A DNA stretch of 5,905 nucleotides. Origin: Desulfovibrio desulfuricans (lineage in GTDB: Bacteria > Desulfobacterota > Desulfovibrionia > Desulfovibrionales > Desulfovibrionaceae). The stretch lies in the NCBI GenBank assembly GCA_003251995.1, contig QKDT01000359.1:1-5905 (forward strand), given 5' to 3'. The notes under the pieces are model-generated. The model did no database searches. It was not told the origin of the DNA and saw only the letters and a program-made list of their open reading frames with translations. Position 1 is the stretch's first letter; each line of letters opens with the position of its first letter. Shown here in pieces: positions 1 to 5,905 of the stretch. A program made the position numbers and the translations under genes.

Positions 1-3000
1 GCCCGGTCATGAGGGTGGCGGCAACAGCGTGCAGGGGCCAGCCCGCGTTGTGCGCAACAGCCGATGCTACCGCCTTTACATATTCCAGCAACGAAGGCTC
101 GTCCGGCGCGCAAAACACCACGCACTGCCAGTTGCCGTCGTCCTCGGGCAATGGCTCGGCCTGATGTTCCGCCACAATCACATGGGTATTCACACCGCTG
201 AGGCCAAAAGAACTGACACCGCAGCGCCAGGGGCGCTCTTGCCGGGGCAAGGGCTCAAGCGCTTGGGCCACGCGCACGGGCGCGGCTGCAAAATCAATAT
301 GCGGATTGGGCCGCTCAAAATGCGGTTGCGACGGCACCTGCCCCTTTTCGAGGCAAAGCACGGCCTTGGCAAGGCCCGCAGCGCCTGCGGCGGCATCCAG
401 ATGTCCCAGATTGCCTTTAACCGAACCTATGAGCGCCTTGTGTTGGCGCTGCACCCCCTGCCGGGCAAAGGCCCTGCGCAGGCCTTCAATTTCCACCGGA
501 TCACCCAACACCGTAGCTGTGCCGTGGGCCTCAAAAAACTGGATGTCTGCCAGCGAAACACCCGCATTGCGTGCGGCGCGGTCAATGACCTCGGCCTGAG
601 CCTCTGGGTTGGGCGCTGCCATGCTGGAAGACTTGCCATCCTGATTGACGGCGCTGCCCGGAATGACCGCGTGGATAGCGTCATGATCGCGCAGTGCGGC
701 ATCCAGCGGTTTGAGCAAAAAGACTGCCGCGCCCTCGCCCGCGCCCACGCCCTCAGCCGCCGCGTCAAAGGTTCTGGTGCGCCCAGAGGCCGACTCAATG
801 GCAAAGGCCGCGTCCGCCTTGACCGGCAGATCAATGACATGCGCGCCGCCCACAAGGGCCACGGCGCATTCGCCCTCATGCAGGCTGCGGCAGGCCTGAT
901 GCAGGACCGCGAGCACAGAGGAACAGGCCGTATCCACACAGGCTGCCGGACCGCGCCAGTTTTTCATATAGCTCAGACGGGCCAGCACATTTGAAGGCAC
1001 GTTGAGCAGATAGGTTTGCTCCGCCAGATCGGGAAAGGCCCTCGTTACCGCGGTTTGGAACAAGCGCACCGGGCTTGCGCCCACAAAAACGCCCACGTTG
1101 GCGTTTTCCAGGGCGCTGCCGCCGTAGCCCGCATCATCCAACGCCCGCAGGGCTGTTTCAAGAAACACGCGCTGGGCCGGATCAAGCAAGCTGGCATCGT
1201 TGGGCGAAAGGCCGAACCGACGGTAATCAAAGGATGAAATATCAGAAAGATAGGCAGCCTCACGCAGCCGGGCCTCGTCAAAGGCAATACCCACGGCGTC
1301 GAAGATCTGCCGCGTTTCCCTGCGCCGTTTTTCGGGCATGGAAATATTCATATCCGCGCCGCTGGCGAGATCCCGCCAAAAGCTCCCCGTGTCGGCATAG
1401 TTGCCAAGGCGCACCGCCATACCGATAATGGCGATGGGAGCCGTGGTCACACGGCAGTTTTTAACCACATCACCCGAAAGTTGCGCCCGTGCGATAAATG
1501 CGGCCTGCGCCCGGATGGTGCTTTCTGAAAAAAGCCCCGCCAGCGTAAAGACGCCGGGCCATTGTTTGTCCAGCAAGGTGTGCAACCGCACCAGCAGCAG
1601 AGAGTTGCCGCCCGCGTCAAAAAATCCGATATCCGGCTCGGCCTCCACCTCTGGCATGACCTGCCGCCACACCTCGCGCACGGCCTCAAGCAGCGCTTTG
1701 TCGCTCTCCGCTTGCGGGCCAGATTCCAGACCAATTGGAGCTGCATTTTGCACAAGGCCTGCGGCAACTGGCCCGGTTGCCACGACTGCCCCACTCGCCA
1801 GCAGGGGGGTGCCCTGCAAGCGCTTGCGGTCTGCCTTGCCCGAAGAACTCAGTGGAATATCATCCACTACAAAAAAACGCGCCGGATGCATGTATTCCGG
1901 CAGCATGGCTGCCAACTCGGCGCGGATGCCCGCCAGGTCAAACCGCGCGCCACCCTGCGGCAGCAAAAAGGCCTCAAGCGCCGCGTATTCGCCAAGCCGT
2001 CCCATCCGCACCACTGCCTGCGACACCCCCCGGCAGCGCCCAAGCGCCGCCTCGACCTCGCCAAGCTCAATGCGGTAGCCGCGAATTTTCACCTGATCGT
2101 CATTGCGACCAAGGTATTCAATGCTGCCGTCAGCCAGCCAGCGCCCCAGATCGCCCGTGCGGTACATACGACTGCCGGGAGCAATGGGATCATCCATAAA
2201 GCGCTGGGCTGTGAGTTCGGGCCTGTTCAGATAGCCTCTGGCAACCTGTATGCCCGAAATATAAATCTCGCCCGTTACGCCCAGCGGTGCCGGGTGTTTG
2301 CGTTCATCCAGCACATACAGACGGGTGTTGCTGATGGGGCGGCCTATGGGCACCACATGCGGCGGCGTATGCAAGCAGGGCTGCCACGCCACGTCCACGG
2401 TCGCCTCGGTGGGGCCGTAGAGATTGTGCAGCTCCACCTGCAACTTTTCCGCATGTGTCAGGGCATTCCACCGCGCCACAAGTTCGCGGGGCAAGGCCTC
2501 GCCGCTGGTGAACACATAGCGTAATGACCGCAGCCTGCGCACATCGGCGGAATGCGCCTCAAGATGATCCAGAAAAGCCCGCAGCATGGACGGCACAAAA
2601 TGCAGTACCGTGACCCGGCGGGCCTCTATGGCCTGCACAATGAGGGCAGGATTTTTCTCCGCATCCGGCTCCAGCAGGGCAATGCCCGCGCCCAGCCACG
2701 ACCACCAGAACAGTTCCCACACCGACACGTCAAAAGTGACAGTAGTTTTTTGCAGCACCACATCACCCTGTCCGATGGGAAAACGCGACTGCATCCACAA
2801 CAGACGGTTGGCAACGCTGGCGTGTTCGATAAGCACGCCCTTGGGCCGCCCGGTGGAACCGGAAGTAAAGATCACATAGGCCGGGGAATCCGGCGGCAAG
2901 GGTTCCGCCTCATGATGAGGAACTCCGCCCGGCATCTGCGTGCCAGCAGTTAGAGCCTCAACATCAGGCGAGAGTATGCGATGCCCATCCTGCCCTTTCT

Positions 3001-5905
3001 GGCAGAAGGCTTCCGCAAAGCGCGCCTCGCACAACACAACGCACTGCCCGAGGTCTTCAAACGCAGACCGCATACGCTCGGCGGGCAAGGTGGCGGCAAG
3101 CGGCACATAGACTGCCCCAAGCCGCAATACGGCAAAAATGCAGATCATCATTGCGGGCGAGCGCTCAAAACACACGCACACATACTGACCGCGCTCCACA
3201 CCCTGCTCTTGCAGCCATGCGCACACGGCATCCACCTGTGCGTCGAACTGCGCGTAGGAAACAGCCGTACCTGTGGCGTCGATCACTGCCGGGGCATCGG
3301 GAGTGCGGGCCGCCTGAGCGCGAAAACGGCTGTCCATGTCGGCGCTGATATCCAGCGGCTCCGCCGTATCGTTAAAGCTGGCGAGTTCCGCGCACTCCTG
3401 CGCTGGCAGCATATCCAGTTCGACCAGGGGTTTTGCATCGTCAGCCAGCACTGCGTCCGCAAGGGTCAGCAGGCGCTCGGTCATGCGTTGGACGGTCTGC
3501 TGGCTGAACAGCTCGGTGCAGTATTCCACATCCACCGTGTAGCCGCCGTCCGCCCGCTCCTTAAAATAAAAACTCAGGTCAAACTTGCTGCACTGGTGCG
3601 GCAGGGCCAGCGGCTCCATGCACAGGGGCGCGCGCCCAAAATCGTTCCAGCTTGCGTCTTCCAGCGCAGTAAATACGTCAAACAGGGGATTACGCGCAGC
3701 ATTTCTCTCCACCCCCACGGCTTCGATAACTTTTTCAAAGGGGCAATTTTGCGCGGATAATGCTTTTCTGAGCGCGGCGTCCACCGTGCCTACCAACTCG
3801 GCAAAGTCCCCATGGGGATTCAAACGCGCGCGCACGGCAAGTGTATTCACAAACAGGCCCACAAGCCCCTGAACCTGCTCATGCTCCCTGTTTGCGGCGG
3901 GGCAACCCACGATAATATCGTCCTGCCCTGTGTGCCGAAGCAAAAAGGCATCCACCAGCGCCAGCAGCACGGGAAATACCGTTACCCCGGCCCGCAAGGC
4001 CCAATCTTTGAGGGCGTGGCTGCGCTCAAGCCCCATATCAAAGCTCTGCACGGCCCCTTCAAAACGCTGCATCGCCGGGCGGGGATAATCCAGAGGCAGG
4101 CGCAAGCGCTCCGGCAGGGGCGCAAGGTCGCTGCACACCAGCTCAAGGCCTTCCGGCTCGCGCTGCGATTCCCACAGGGCATAGCTTGCAAAATCAAGAT
4201 CCAGAGGCCGCCACGGGGGAACAGTGCCTTGCAGCACCGCACCGTAGGCCTCGTTAAGCTCTCTGGCGAAGACTTCCGCCGACCAGCCGTCAAAAATAAT
4301 ATGGTGAAAACAGAACACCAGCGCATGGCTGCCGTCATCCTGGCGGAACAGGGCCACGCGCACCAGGGGTCTTTCCGGCCCCAAGGGCAGGGTCATGCCC
4401 AGATAGGCGGCATCGACAAGAGGGGTGGCATAGCATTCAAGCCGCAGGCCACCAGCAGGGGCAAGCCTTTGCTCGGGCGCATCCAGCGCCACGCGCAGAC
4501 GCAGGGCGTCGTGCCTTTCTTCAAGCAGGGTCAAGGCCTTTTGCAGGGCCTCGGCATCAACGGGGCCGCGCAACCGCGCGGCAAAGGGTATCACATACAC
4601 CTGCCCGCCCTCATGCAGCTTTTGCAGAAACCAGATGCGCTGCTGGGCTGGCGACAGGGGGTAGGCTTCAAGCCCTTCCACTCGGGGAATAACAGCATCC
4701 GGCTTTGCCAGACTGCCAATACGGGCGGCAAGAGCGCGCGGGCTGGGATAGCCCATCACATCTTCTATGCCCACCGCAACAGAGAGGCTCTTGCTCAACT
4801 GCGAGAGCAAACTCATGGCTATGAGGCTGTGACCGCCAAGCTGGAAAAAATCCGCATCCACAGAATCCACAGGGCAACCAAGCACGGCTGCATAGGCAGC
4901 GCGCACGGTTTCCGCCAGAGCCGCCACATCCGGCCCCTGCGGGGTCAAGGCTTGCGCGGCTGCAAGGGCAGCGTTGTCGGGCGCATTTTCTGCACCGCCC
5001 TGCTTTGTTACGCCCGGCTCTCCTACTGGCCCTTCTACACCCGCCCCAGCGTTGTTCGCCGCTTTCTCCAGCGCAAGGCAGGTACACCCGGCCCCTGAGG
5101 CCGCTGCCGCAAGCACGGCATGCAGCTTGTTGCGCAGGGCAAGCGCCCTATCCTCTGGCAAGCGTTCGGGATCATATAAAAAGCGGAAACGCAGATTCAC
5201 GCCGGGAATAACCGAAATGCCCAGGGCGTAAGGCAGTTTTTCAAAACCGCGCATGTCGCACAGTTCAACACGGTTGTGATCAAAACACGTATCGACAGGA
5301 TAATTTTCAAAGACCATCAGGTGGTCGAGCAGGTTTCTGCCCAGTGTTGCCAGGGGCACATAGCCATAGCGCATCTGTTGCAGATTTTGTTCTTTCACAT
5401 GGGCCAGCAGCGCGCCGAATGAATCGCTCTCTGTCCAGCGCGCCCGCAGCGGCAAGGTCTGAATAAACAGCCCCACAGCGGACTCAATGCCCGCCAGTTC
5501 CGCCGGGCGACCAGAAGTGACCACGCCAAAAACCACATCGCGGCGGTCATTGTTGGCATTGCCGAGCACAATGGCCCACAGGGCCTGAACAAGGGCGGAG
5601 AGCGTCACCGCCTCTGTTTTTGCCAGCTCTTGCAGGCTGGCACTCTGTGCAGCGTCTAGCTCCAGATCCACTGTCTGCGGTTCGGTAAATTTCCCAGAGG
5701 CGGCAGCGCGGGGAGCCTGTTGGGGCAGCTCAACCCCGGTCGGACCGCTAAAATCCTGCAACAATCCGGCCCAGTAGGCCCGCGCCGCACGTTCATCAAA
5801 CTGCGCACGCCAGCGGGAATAGGTCTCCAGCGGGAAAGGCTCCGACAAAGGGCTATTTTCCGGCCCGCCCTTGGCCCCTGCCAGGGCAAAAAGCTCCCGC
5901 AGCAG
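1..5905 (-). CDS. Hybrid NRPS-PKS megasynthase, internal fragment (C-PCP-C-A-PCP-KS)
   Basis: One minus-strand frame runs from 5905 to 2 without a stop (1,968 codons), so the start codon, ribosome binding site and stop codon are all outside the window. Motifs in this frame give the order C (partial), PCP, C, A, PCP, KS. Every key motif checked (C2 HHxxxDG, both carrier serines, the A3 and A10 motifs, the KS Cys and both His) falls in the same codon register, so I see no frameshift. Enzymes of this family are modular: A domains activate amino acids with ATP, carriers hold them on phosphopantetheine, C domains form amide bonds and KS domains add ketide units. They act in the cytoplasm to make secondary metabolites. 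No signal peptide or membrane segment is seen. The first C domain is followed directly by a carrier domain with no A domain. The product cannot be named from this fragment. Confidence 0.97.
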   Translation of the reverse strand, partial: MLRELFALAGAKGGPENSPLSEPFPLETYSRWRAQFDERAARAYWAGLLQDFSGPTGVELPQQAPRAAASGKFTEPQTVDLELDAAQSASLQELAKTEAVTLSALVQALWAIVLGNANNDRRDVVFGVVTSGRPAELAGIESAVGLFIQTLPLRARWTESDSFGALLAHVKEQNLQQMRYGYVPLATLGRNLLDHLMVFENYPVDTCFDHNRVELCDMRGFEKLPYALGISVIPGVNLRFRFLYDPERLPEDRALALRNKLHAVLAAAASGAGCTCLALEKAANNAGAGVEGPVGEPGVTKQGGAENAPDNAALAAAQALTPQGPDVAALAETVRAAYAAVLGCPVDSVDADFFQLGGHSLIAMSLLSQLSKSLSVAVGIEDVMGYPSPRALAARIGSLAKPDAVIPRVEGLEAYPLSPAQQRIWFLQKLHEGGQVYVIPFAARLRGPVDAEALQKALTLLEERHDALRLRVALDAPEQRLAPAGGLRLECYATPLVDAAYLGMTLPLGPERPLVRVALFRQDDGSHALVFCFHHIIFDGWSAEVFARELNEAYGAVLQGTVPPWRPLDLDFASYALWESQREPEGLELVCSDLAPLPERLRLPLDYPRPAMQRFEGAVQSFDMGLERSHALKDWALRAGVTVFPVLLALVDAFLLRHTGQDDIIVGCPAANREHEQVQGLVGLFVNTLAVRARLNPHGDFAELVGTVDAALRKALSAQNCPFEKVIEAVGVERNAARNPLFDVFTALEDASWNDFGRAPLCMEPLALPHQCSKFDLSFYFKERADGGYTVDVEYCTELFSQQTVQRMTERLLTLADAVLADDAKPLVELDMLPAQECAELASFNDTAEPLDISADMDSRFRAQAARTPDAPAVIDATGTAVSYAQFDAQVDAVCAWLQEQGVERGQYVCVCFERSPAMMICIFAVLRLGAVYVPLAATLPAERMRSAFEDLGQCVVLCEARFAEAFCQKGQDGHRILSPDVEALTAGTQMPGGVPHHEAEPLPPDSPAYVIFTSGSTGRPKGVLIEHASVANRLLWMQSRFPIGQGDVVLQKTTVTFDVSVWELFWWSWLGAGIALLEPDAEKNPALIVQAIEARRVTVLHFVPSMLRAFLDHLEAHSADVRRLRSLRYVFTSGEALPRELVARWNALTHAEKLQVELHNLYGPTEATVDVAWQPCLHTPPHVVPIGRPISNTRLYVLDERKHPAPLGVTGEIYISGIQVARGYLNRPELTAQRFMDDPIAPGSRMYRTGDLGRWLADGSIEYLGRNDDQVKIRGYRIELGEVEAALGRCRGVSQAVVRMGRLGEYAALEAFLLPQGGARFDLAGIRAELAAMLPEYMHPARFFVVDDIPLSSSGKADRKRLQGTPLLASGAVVATGPVAAGLVQNAAPIGLESGPQAESDKALLEAVREVWRQVMPEVEAEPDIGFFDAGGNSLLLVRLHTLLDKQWPGVFTLAGLFSESTIRAQAAFIARAQLSGDVVKNCRVTTAPIAIIGMAVRLGNYADTGSFWRDLASGADMNISMPEKRRRETRQIFDAVGIAFDEARLREAAYLSDISSFDYRRFGLSPNDASLLDPAQRVFLETALRALDDAGYGGSALENANVGVFVGASPVRLFQTAVTRAFPDLAEQTYLLNVPSNVLARLSYMKNWRGPAACVDTACSSVLAVLHQACRSLHEGECAVALVGGAHVIDLPVKADAAFAIESASGRTRTFDAAAEGVGAGEGAAVFLLKPLDAALRDHDAIHAVIPGSAVNQDGKSSSMAAPNPEAQAEVIDRAARNAGVSLADIQFFEAHGTATVLGDPVEIEGLRRAFARQGVQRQHKALIGSVKGNLGHLDAAAGAAGLAKAVLCLEKGQVPSQPHFERPNPHIDFAAAPVRVAQALEPLPRQERPWRCGVSSFGLSGVNTHVIVAEHQAEPLPEDDGNWQCVVFCAPDEPSLLEYVKAVASAVAHNAGWPLHAVAATLMTG
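2..169 (-). other. Post-KS linker, start only
   Basis: The last 56 residues in the window follow the KS and include a helix-like SLLEYVKAVASAVAH and then PLHAVAATLMTG. This matches the KS-to-AT linker pattern (roughly 'DVAxTLxxGR') found after type I KS domains, both where an AT follows and in AT-less (trans-AT) modules. The window stops exactly inside this motif, so it does not show which of the two applies. Confidence 0.65.
170..1443 (-). other. Ketosynthase (KS) domain, complete
   Basis: Residues 1488-1912 form a full type I beta-ketoacyl synthase domain of normal size (about 425 residues). It starts at PIAIIGMAVRLG and ends at SSFGLSGVNTHVIVAE. The acyl-accepting cysteine is in VDTACSSVLA (residue 1661, codon 925-923). 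The two catalytic histidines are in EAHGTATVLGDP (residue 1794, codon 526-524) and KGNLGHLDAAAG (residue 1835, codon 403-401). An intact Cys-His-His triad predicts an active condensing KS rather than a decarboxylating KSQ or a non-elongating KS that lacks the second His. It receives an aminoacyl chain from PCP2 and should extend it with a malonyl-type unit. HGTATV replaces the more common HGTGTx, which is a mild variation. The extender-loading acyltransferase is not in the window. Confidence 0.97.
1480..1711 (-). other. Carrier domain PCP2 (NRPS-to-PKS junction carrier)
   Basis: Residues 1399-1476 form the second carrier domain. The core is IGFFDAGGNSLLLVRL, with the phosphopantetheine serine at residue 1435, codon 1603-1601. 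It follows the serine A domain and precedes the KS, so it should hold the seryl-terminated chain and hand it to the KS. Its core differs from PCP1 (AGGNSLL instead of LGGHSLI). From general knowledge, the FFDxGGNSLLLV form is frequent in carriers of hybrid NRPS-PKS lines. The gap to the KS start is only about 12 residues, and the KS follows on the same polypeptide, so no separate docking domains are needed at this switch. Confidence 0.95.
1712..1824 (-). other. A-to-PCP2 linker
   Basis: About 38 residues after the A10 motif are rich in Ala, Gly, Val and Pro and have no recognisable motif. They join the A-domain C-terminal subdomain to PCP2. The length is longer than the short linker usual between A and PCP. 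I see nothing else in it. Confidence 0.6.
1825..3429 (-). other. Adenylation domain, predicted L-serine specific
   Basis: Residues 826-1361 form a complete A domain that activates an amino acid as its adenylate and loads PCP2. Core motifs in order: A1 VSYAQFDA; A2 RLGAVYVPL; A3 TSGSTGRPKG (2866-2837); A4 FDVSVW; A5 NLYGPTEA; A6 ISGIQVARGYL; A7 YRTGDLGRW; A8 QVKIRGYRIELGEVE; A9 LPEYMHP; A10 SGKADRKRL. The specificity pocket, aligned by eye to GrsA, reads D (2731-2729), V (2728-2726), W (2719-2717), H (2602-2600), F (2512-2510), S (2506-2504), L (2422-2420), V (2398-2396), D (2395-2393) and K (1837-1835), i.e. DVWHFSLVDK. This is the known serine code and, as I recall it, identical to that of EntF. 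The surrounding HFVPSML, SGEALP and LHNLYGPTEA are also EntF-like. The fold call is very secure and the substrate call strong but not tested. Confidence 0.96.
3430..4680 (-). other. Condensation domain C2, complete
   Basis: Residues 409-825 hold a full C domain (about 415 residues, normal is about 430-450). C1-type motif: AYPLSPAQQRIWFLQ. C2-type motif: RHDALRLRV. The catalytic C3 motif is HHIIFDGWS, with His at 4306-4304 and 4303-4301 (residues 534-535) and Asp at 4291-4289 (residue 539). The C5 motif is GLVGLFVNTLAVR and the C6 region is CPFEKVIEAV followed by RNPLFDVF. HHxxxDG rather than DxxxxD means it is a condensation and not a heterocyclization domain, so the serine should not be cyclized to an oxazoline here. 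Overall style suggests the LCL class (L donor, L acceptor), which is an inference. The C4 region is odd: the usual YW pair is missing and that segment is a few residues short. It should join the PCP1-bound chain to the aminoacyl group on PCP2. Confidence 0.96.
4712..4940 (-). other. Peptidyl carrier domain PCP1
   Basis: Residues 323-398 form a carrier domain of usual length (about 75 residues). The core is DADFFQLGGHSLIAM, which matches the PCP consensus DxFFxLGGHSL. The serine that would carry 4'-phosphopantetheine is residue 360, codon 4828-4826. The flanking helices fit the fold: VRAAYAAVLG before the core and SPRALAARI after it. PCP1 lies between C1 and C2 and has no adenylation domain in its own module, so its amino acid must come from another A domain, either elsewhere in this protein or on a partner. 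C2 starts about 11 residues after its end. Confidence 0.96.
4941..5104 (-). other. Ala/Gly-rich linker where an A domain would normally be
   Basis: About 55 residues (roughly 268-322) separate the end of C1 from the start of PCP1. They are rich in Ala, Gly, Pro, Asn and Gln and show no A-domain core motif (no SGSTGxPKG, no YGPTE, no TGD). A normal adenylation domain needs about 500 residues, so this stretch cannot hold one. It looks like a flexible interdomain tether. A Cys-containing GCTCLAL patch lies near its start and has no known meaning. Confidence 0.85.
5105..5905 (-). other. Condensation domain C1, C-terminal half (truncated by window edge)
   Basis: Residues 1-267 match the second half of an NRPS condensation domain. 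The AYWAGLL segment near residue 43 is the C4-type motif. The C5-type motif follows: FGVVTSGRPAEL, then GLFIQTLPLR (about 5545-5450). A YGYVPLATLGR segment and the sequence VFENYPVD (about 5317-5291) come next and are typical of a common C-domain clade. The N-terminal half, with the HHxxxDG catalytic motif, lies beyond 5905, so activity and donor stereochemistry cannot be judged. It is not an epimerization domain: the C5 region has the C-domain form GLFxxTLPxR rather than the epimerase EGHGRE and NYLGQF motifs. I also see no cyclization-domain tail motif. Its expected role is to condense an upstream chain with the residue on PCP1. Confidence 0.93.

Noticed and set aside
427..939. Minus-strand 170-codon frame and other short minus-strand frames (for example 4668-5087 and 3982-4338)
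   Set aside because: They are out of register with the continuous megasynthase frame and overlap its conserved motifs, so they are not genes.
29..994. Plus-strand 321-codon open frame
   Set aside because: It is the exact antisense of the KS domain, including the codons for its Cys and both His active-site residues. No independent protein signal is seen.
1562..2524. Plus-strand 320-codon open frame
   Set aside because: It is antisense to the A domain and PCP2 in the same triplet register, with no recognisable motif.
3812..5098. Plus-strand 428-codon open frame as a possible gene
   Set aside because: It is the in-register antisense of C2, PCP1 and the linker. Its translation has no family motif and is unusually basic and rich in Gln, Gly and His, as expected for a shadow of a GC-rich gene.
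4941..5104. A degraded A-domain remnant or a gene boundary in the C1-PCP1 linker
   Set aside because: No A-domain core motif can be recognised, the frame is continuous, and no stop codon or convincing ribosome binding site splits the protein here. A past deletion remains possible but is not visible.
5105..5905. C1 as an epimerization or heterocyclization domain
   Set aside because: The visible half has SGRPAEL and GLFIQTLPLR like condensation domains, and lacks the epimerase EGHGRE and NYLGQF motifs and the cyclization-domain tail motifs. The N-terminal motif that would settle Cy versus C lies outside the window.
1..5905. Promoters, terminators, RNA genes, CRISPR repeats, insertion sequences
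   Set aside because: The whole window is coding on the minus strand. No intergenic gap, repeated spacer pattern, inverted-repeat ends or RNA-gene-like segment was seen.

Overview
The window lies inside one very large minus-strand gene. Read from base 5905 down to base 2, a single frame stays open for 1,968 codons with no stop. Both the start and the end of the gene are outside the window. The product is the middle of a hybrid non-ribosomal peptide synthetase / polyketide synthase (NRPS-PKS). Residue numbers below count from the codon at 5905-5903 as residue 1.

The domain order in protein direction is: C-terminal half of a condensation domain (C1, about 5905-5105); an Ala/Gly-rich linker (about 5104-4941); a peptidyl carrier domain (PCP1, about 4940-4712); a full condensation domain (C2, about 4680-3430); a full adenylation domain (A, about 3429-1825); a second carrier domain (PCP2, about 1711-1480); a full ketosynthase (KS, about 1443-170); and the first part of the post-KS linker (about 169-2). 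The short form is ...C1-PCP1-C2-A-PCP2-KS.... All catalytic or carrier residues that fall inside the window are present: both phosphopantetheine serines, the HHxxxDG of C2, the A-domain core motifs including the A10 lysine, and the Cys-His-His triad of the KS.

The assembly line can be read in part. C1 would pass an upstream chain to whatever sits on PCP1. C2 would condense that chain with the amino acid activated by the A domain and held on PCP2. The A-domain pocket reads DVWHFSLVDK, the signature known for L-serine (as in enterobactin synthase EntF). The KS would then take the seryl-terminated chain from PCP2 for a decarboxylative C-C extension, which is the NRPS-to-PKS switch. The notable point is that C1 is followed directly by PCP1 with no A domain between them, so PCP1 must be loaded by some other A domain.

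The DNA is GC-rich with a strong coding bias, and a Gram-negative bacterium is likely. Composition and protein style are compatible with a Desulfovibrio-like sulfate reducer, but that is only a guess. No promoter, terminator, RNA gene, mobile element, CRISPR array or second gene is supported. The long plus-strand open frames are antisense shadows of the synthetase.
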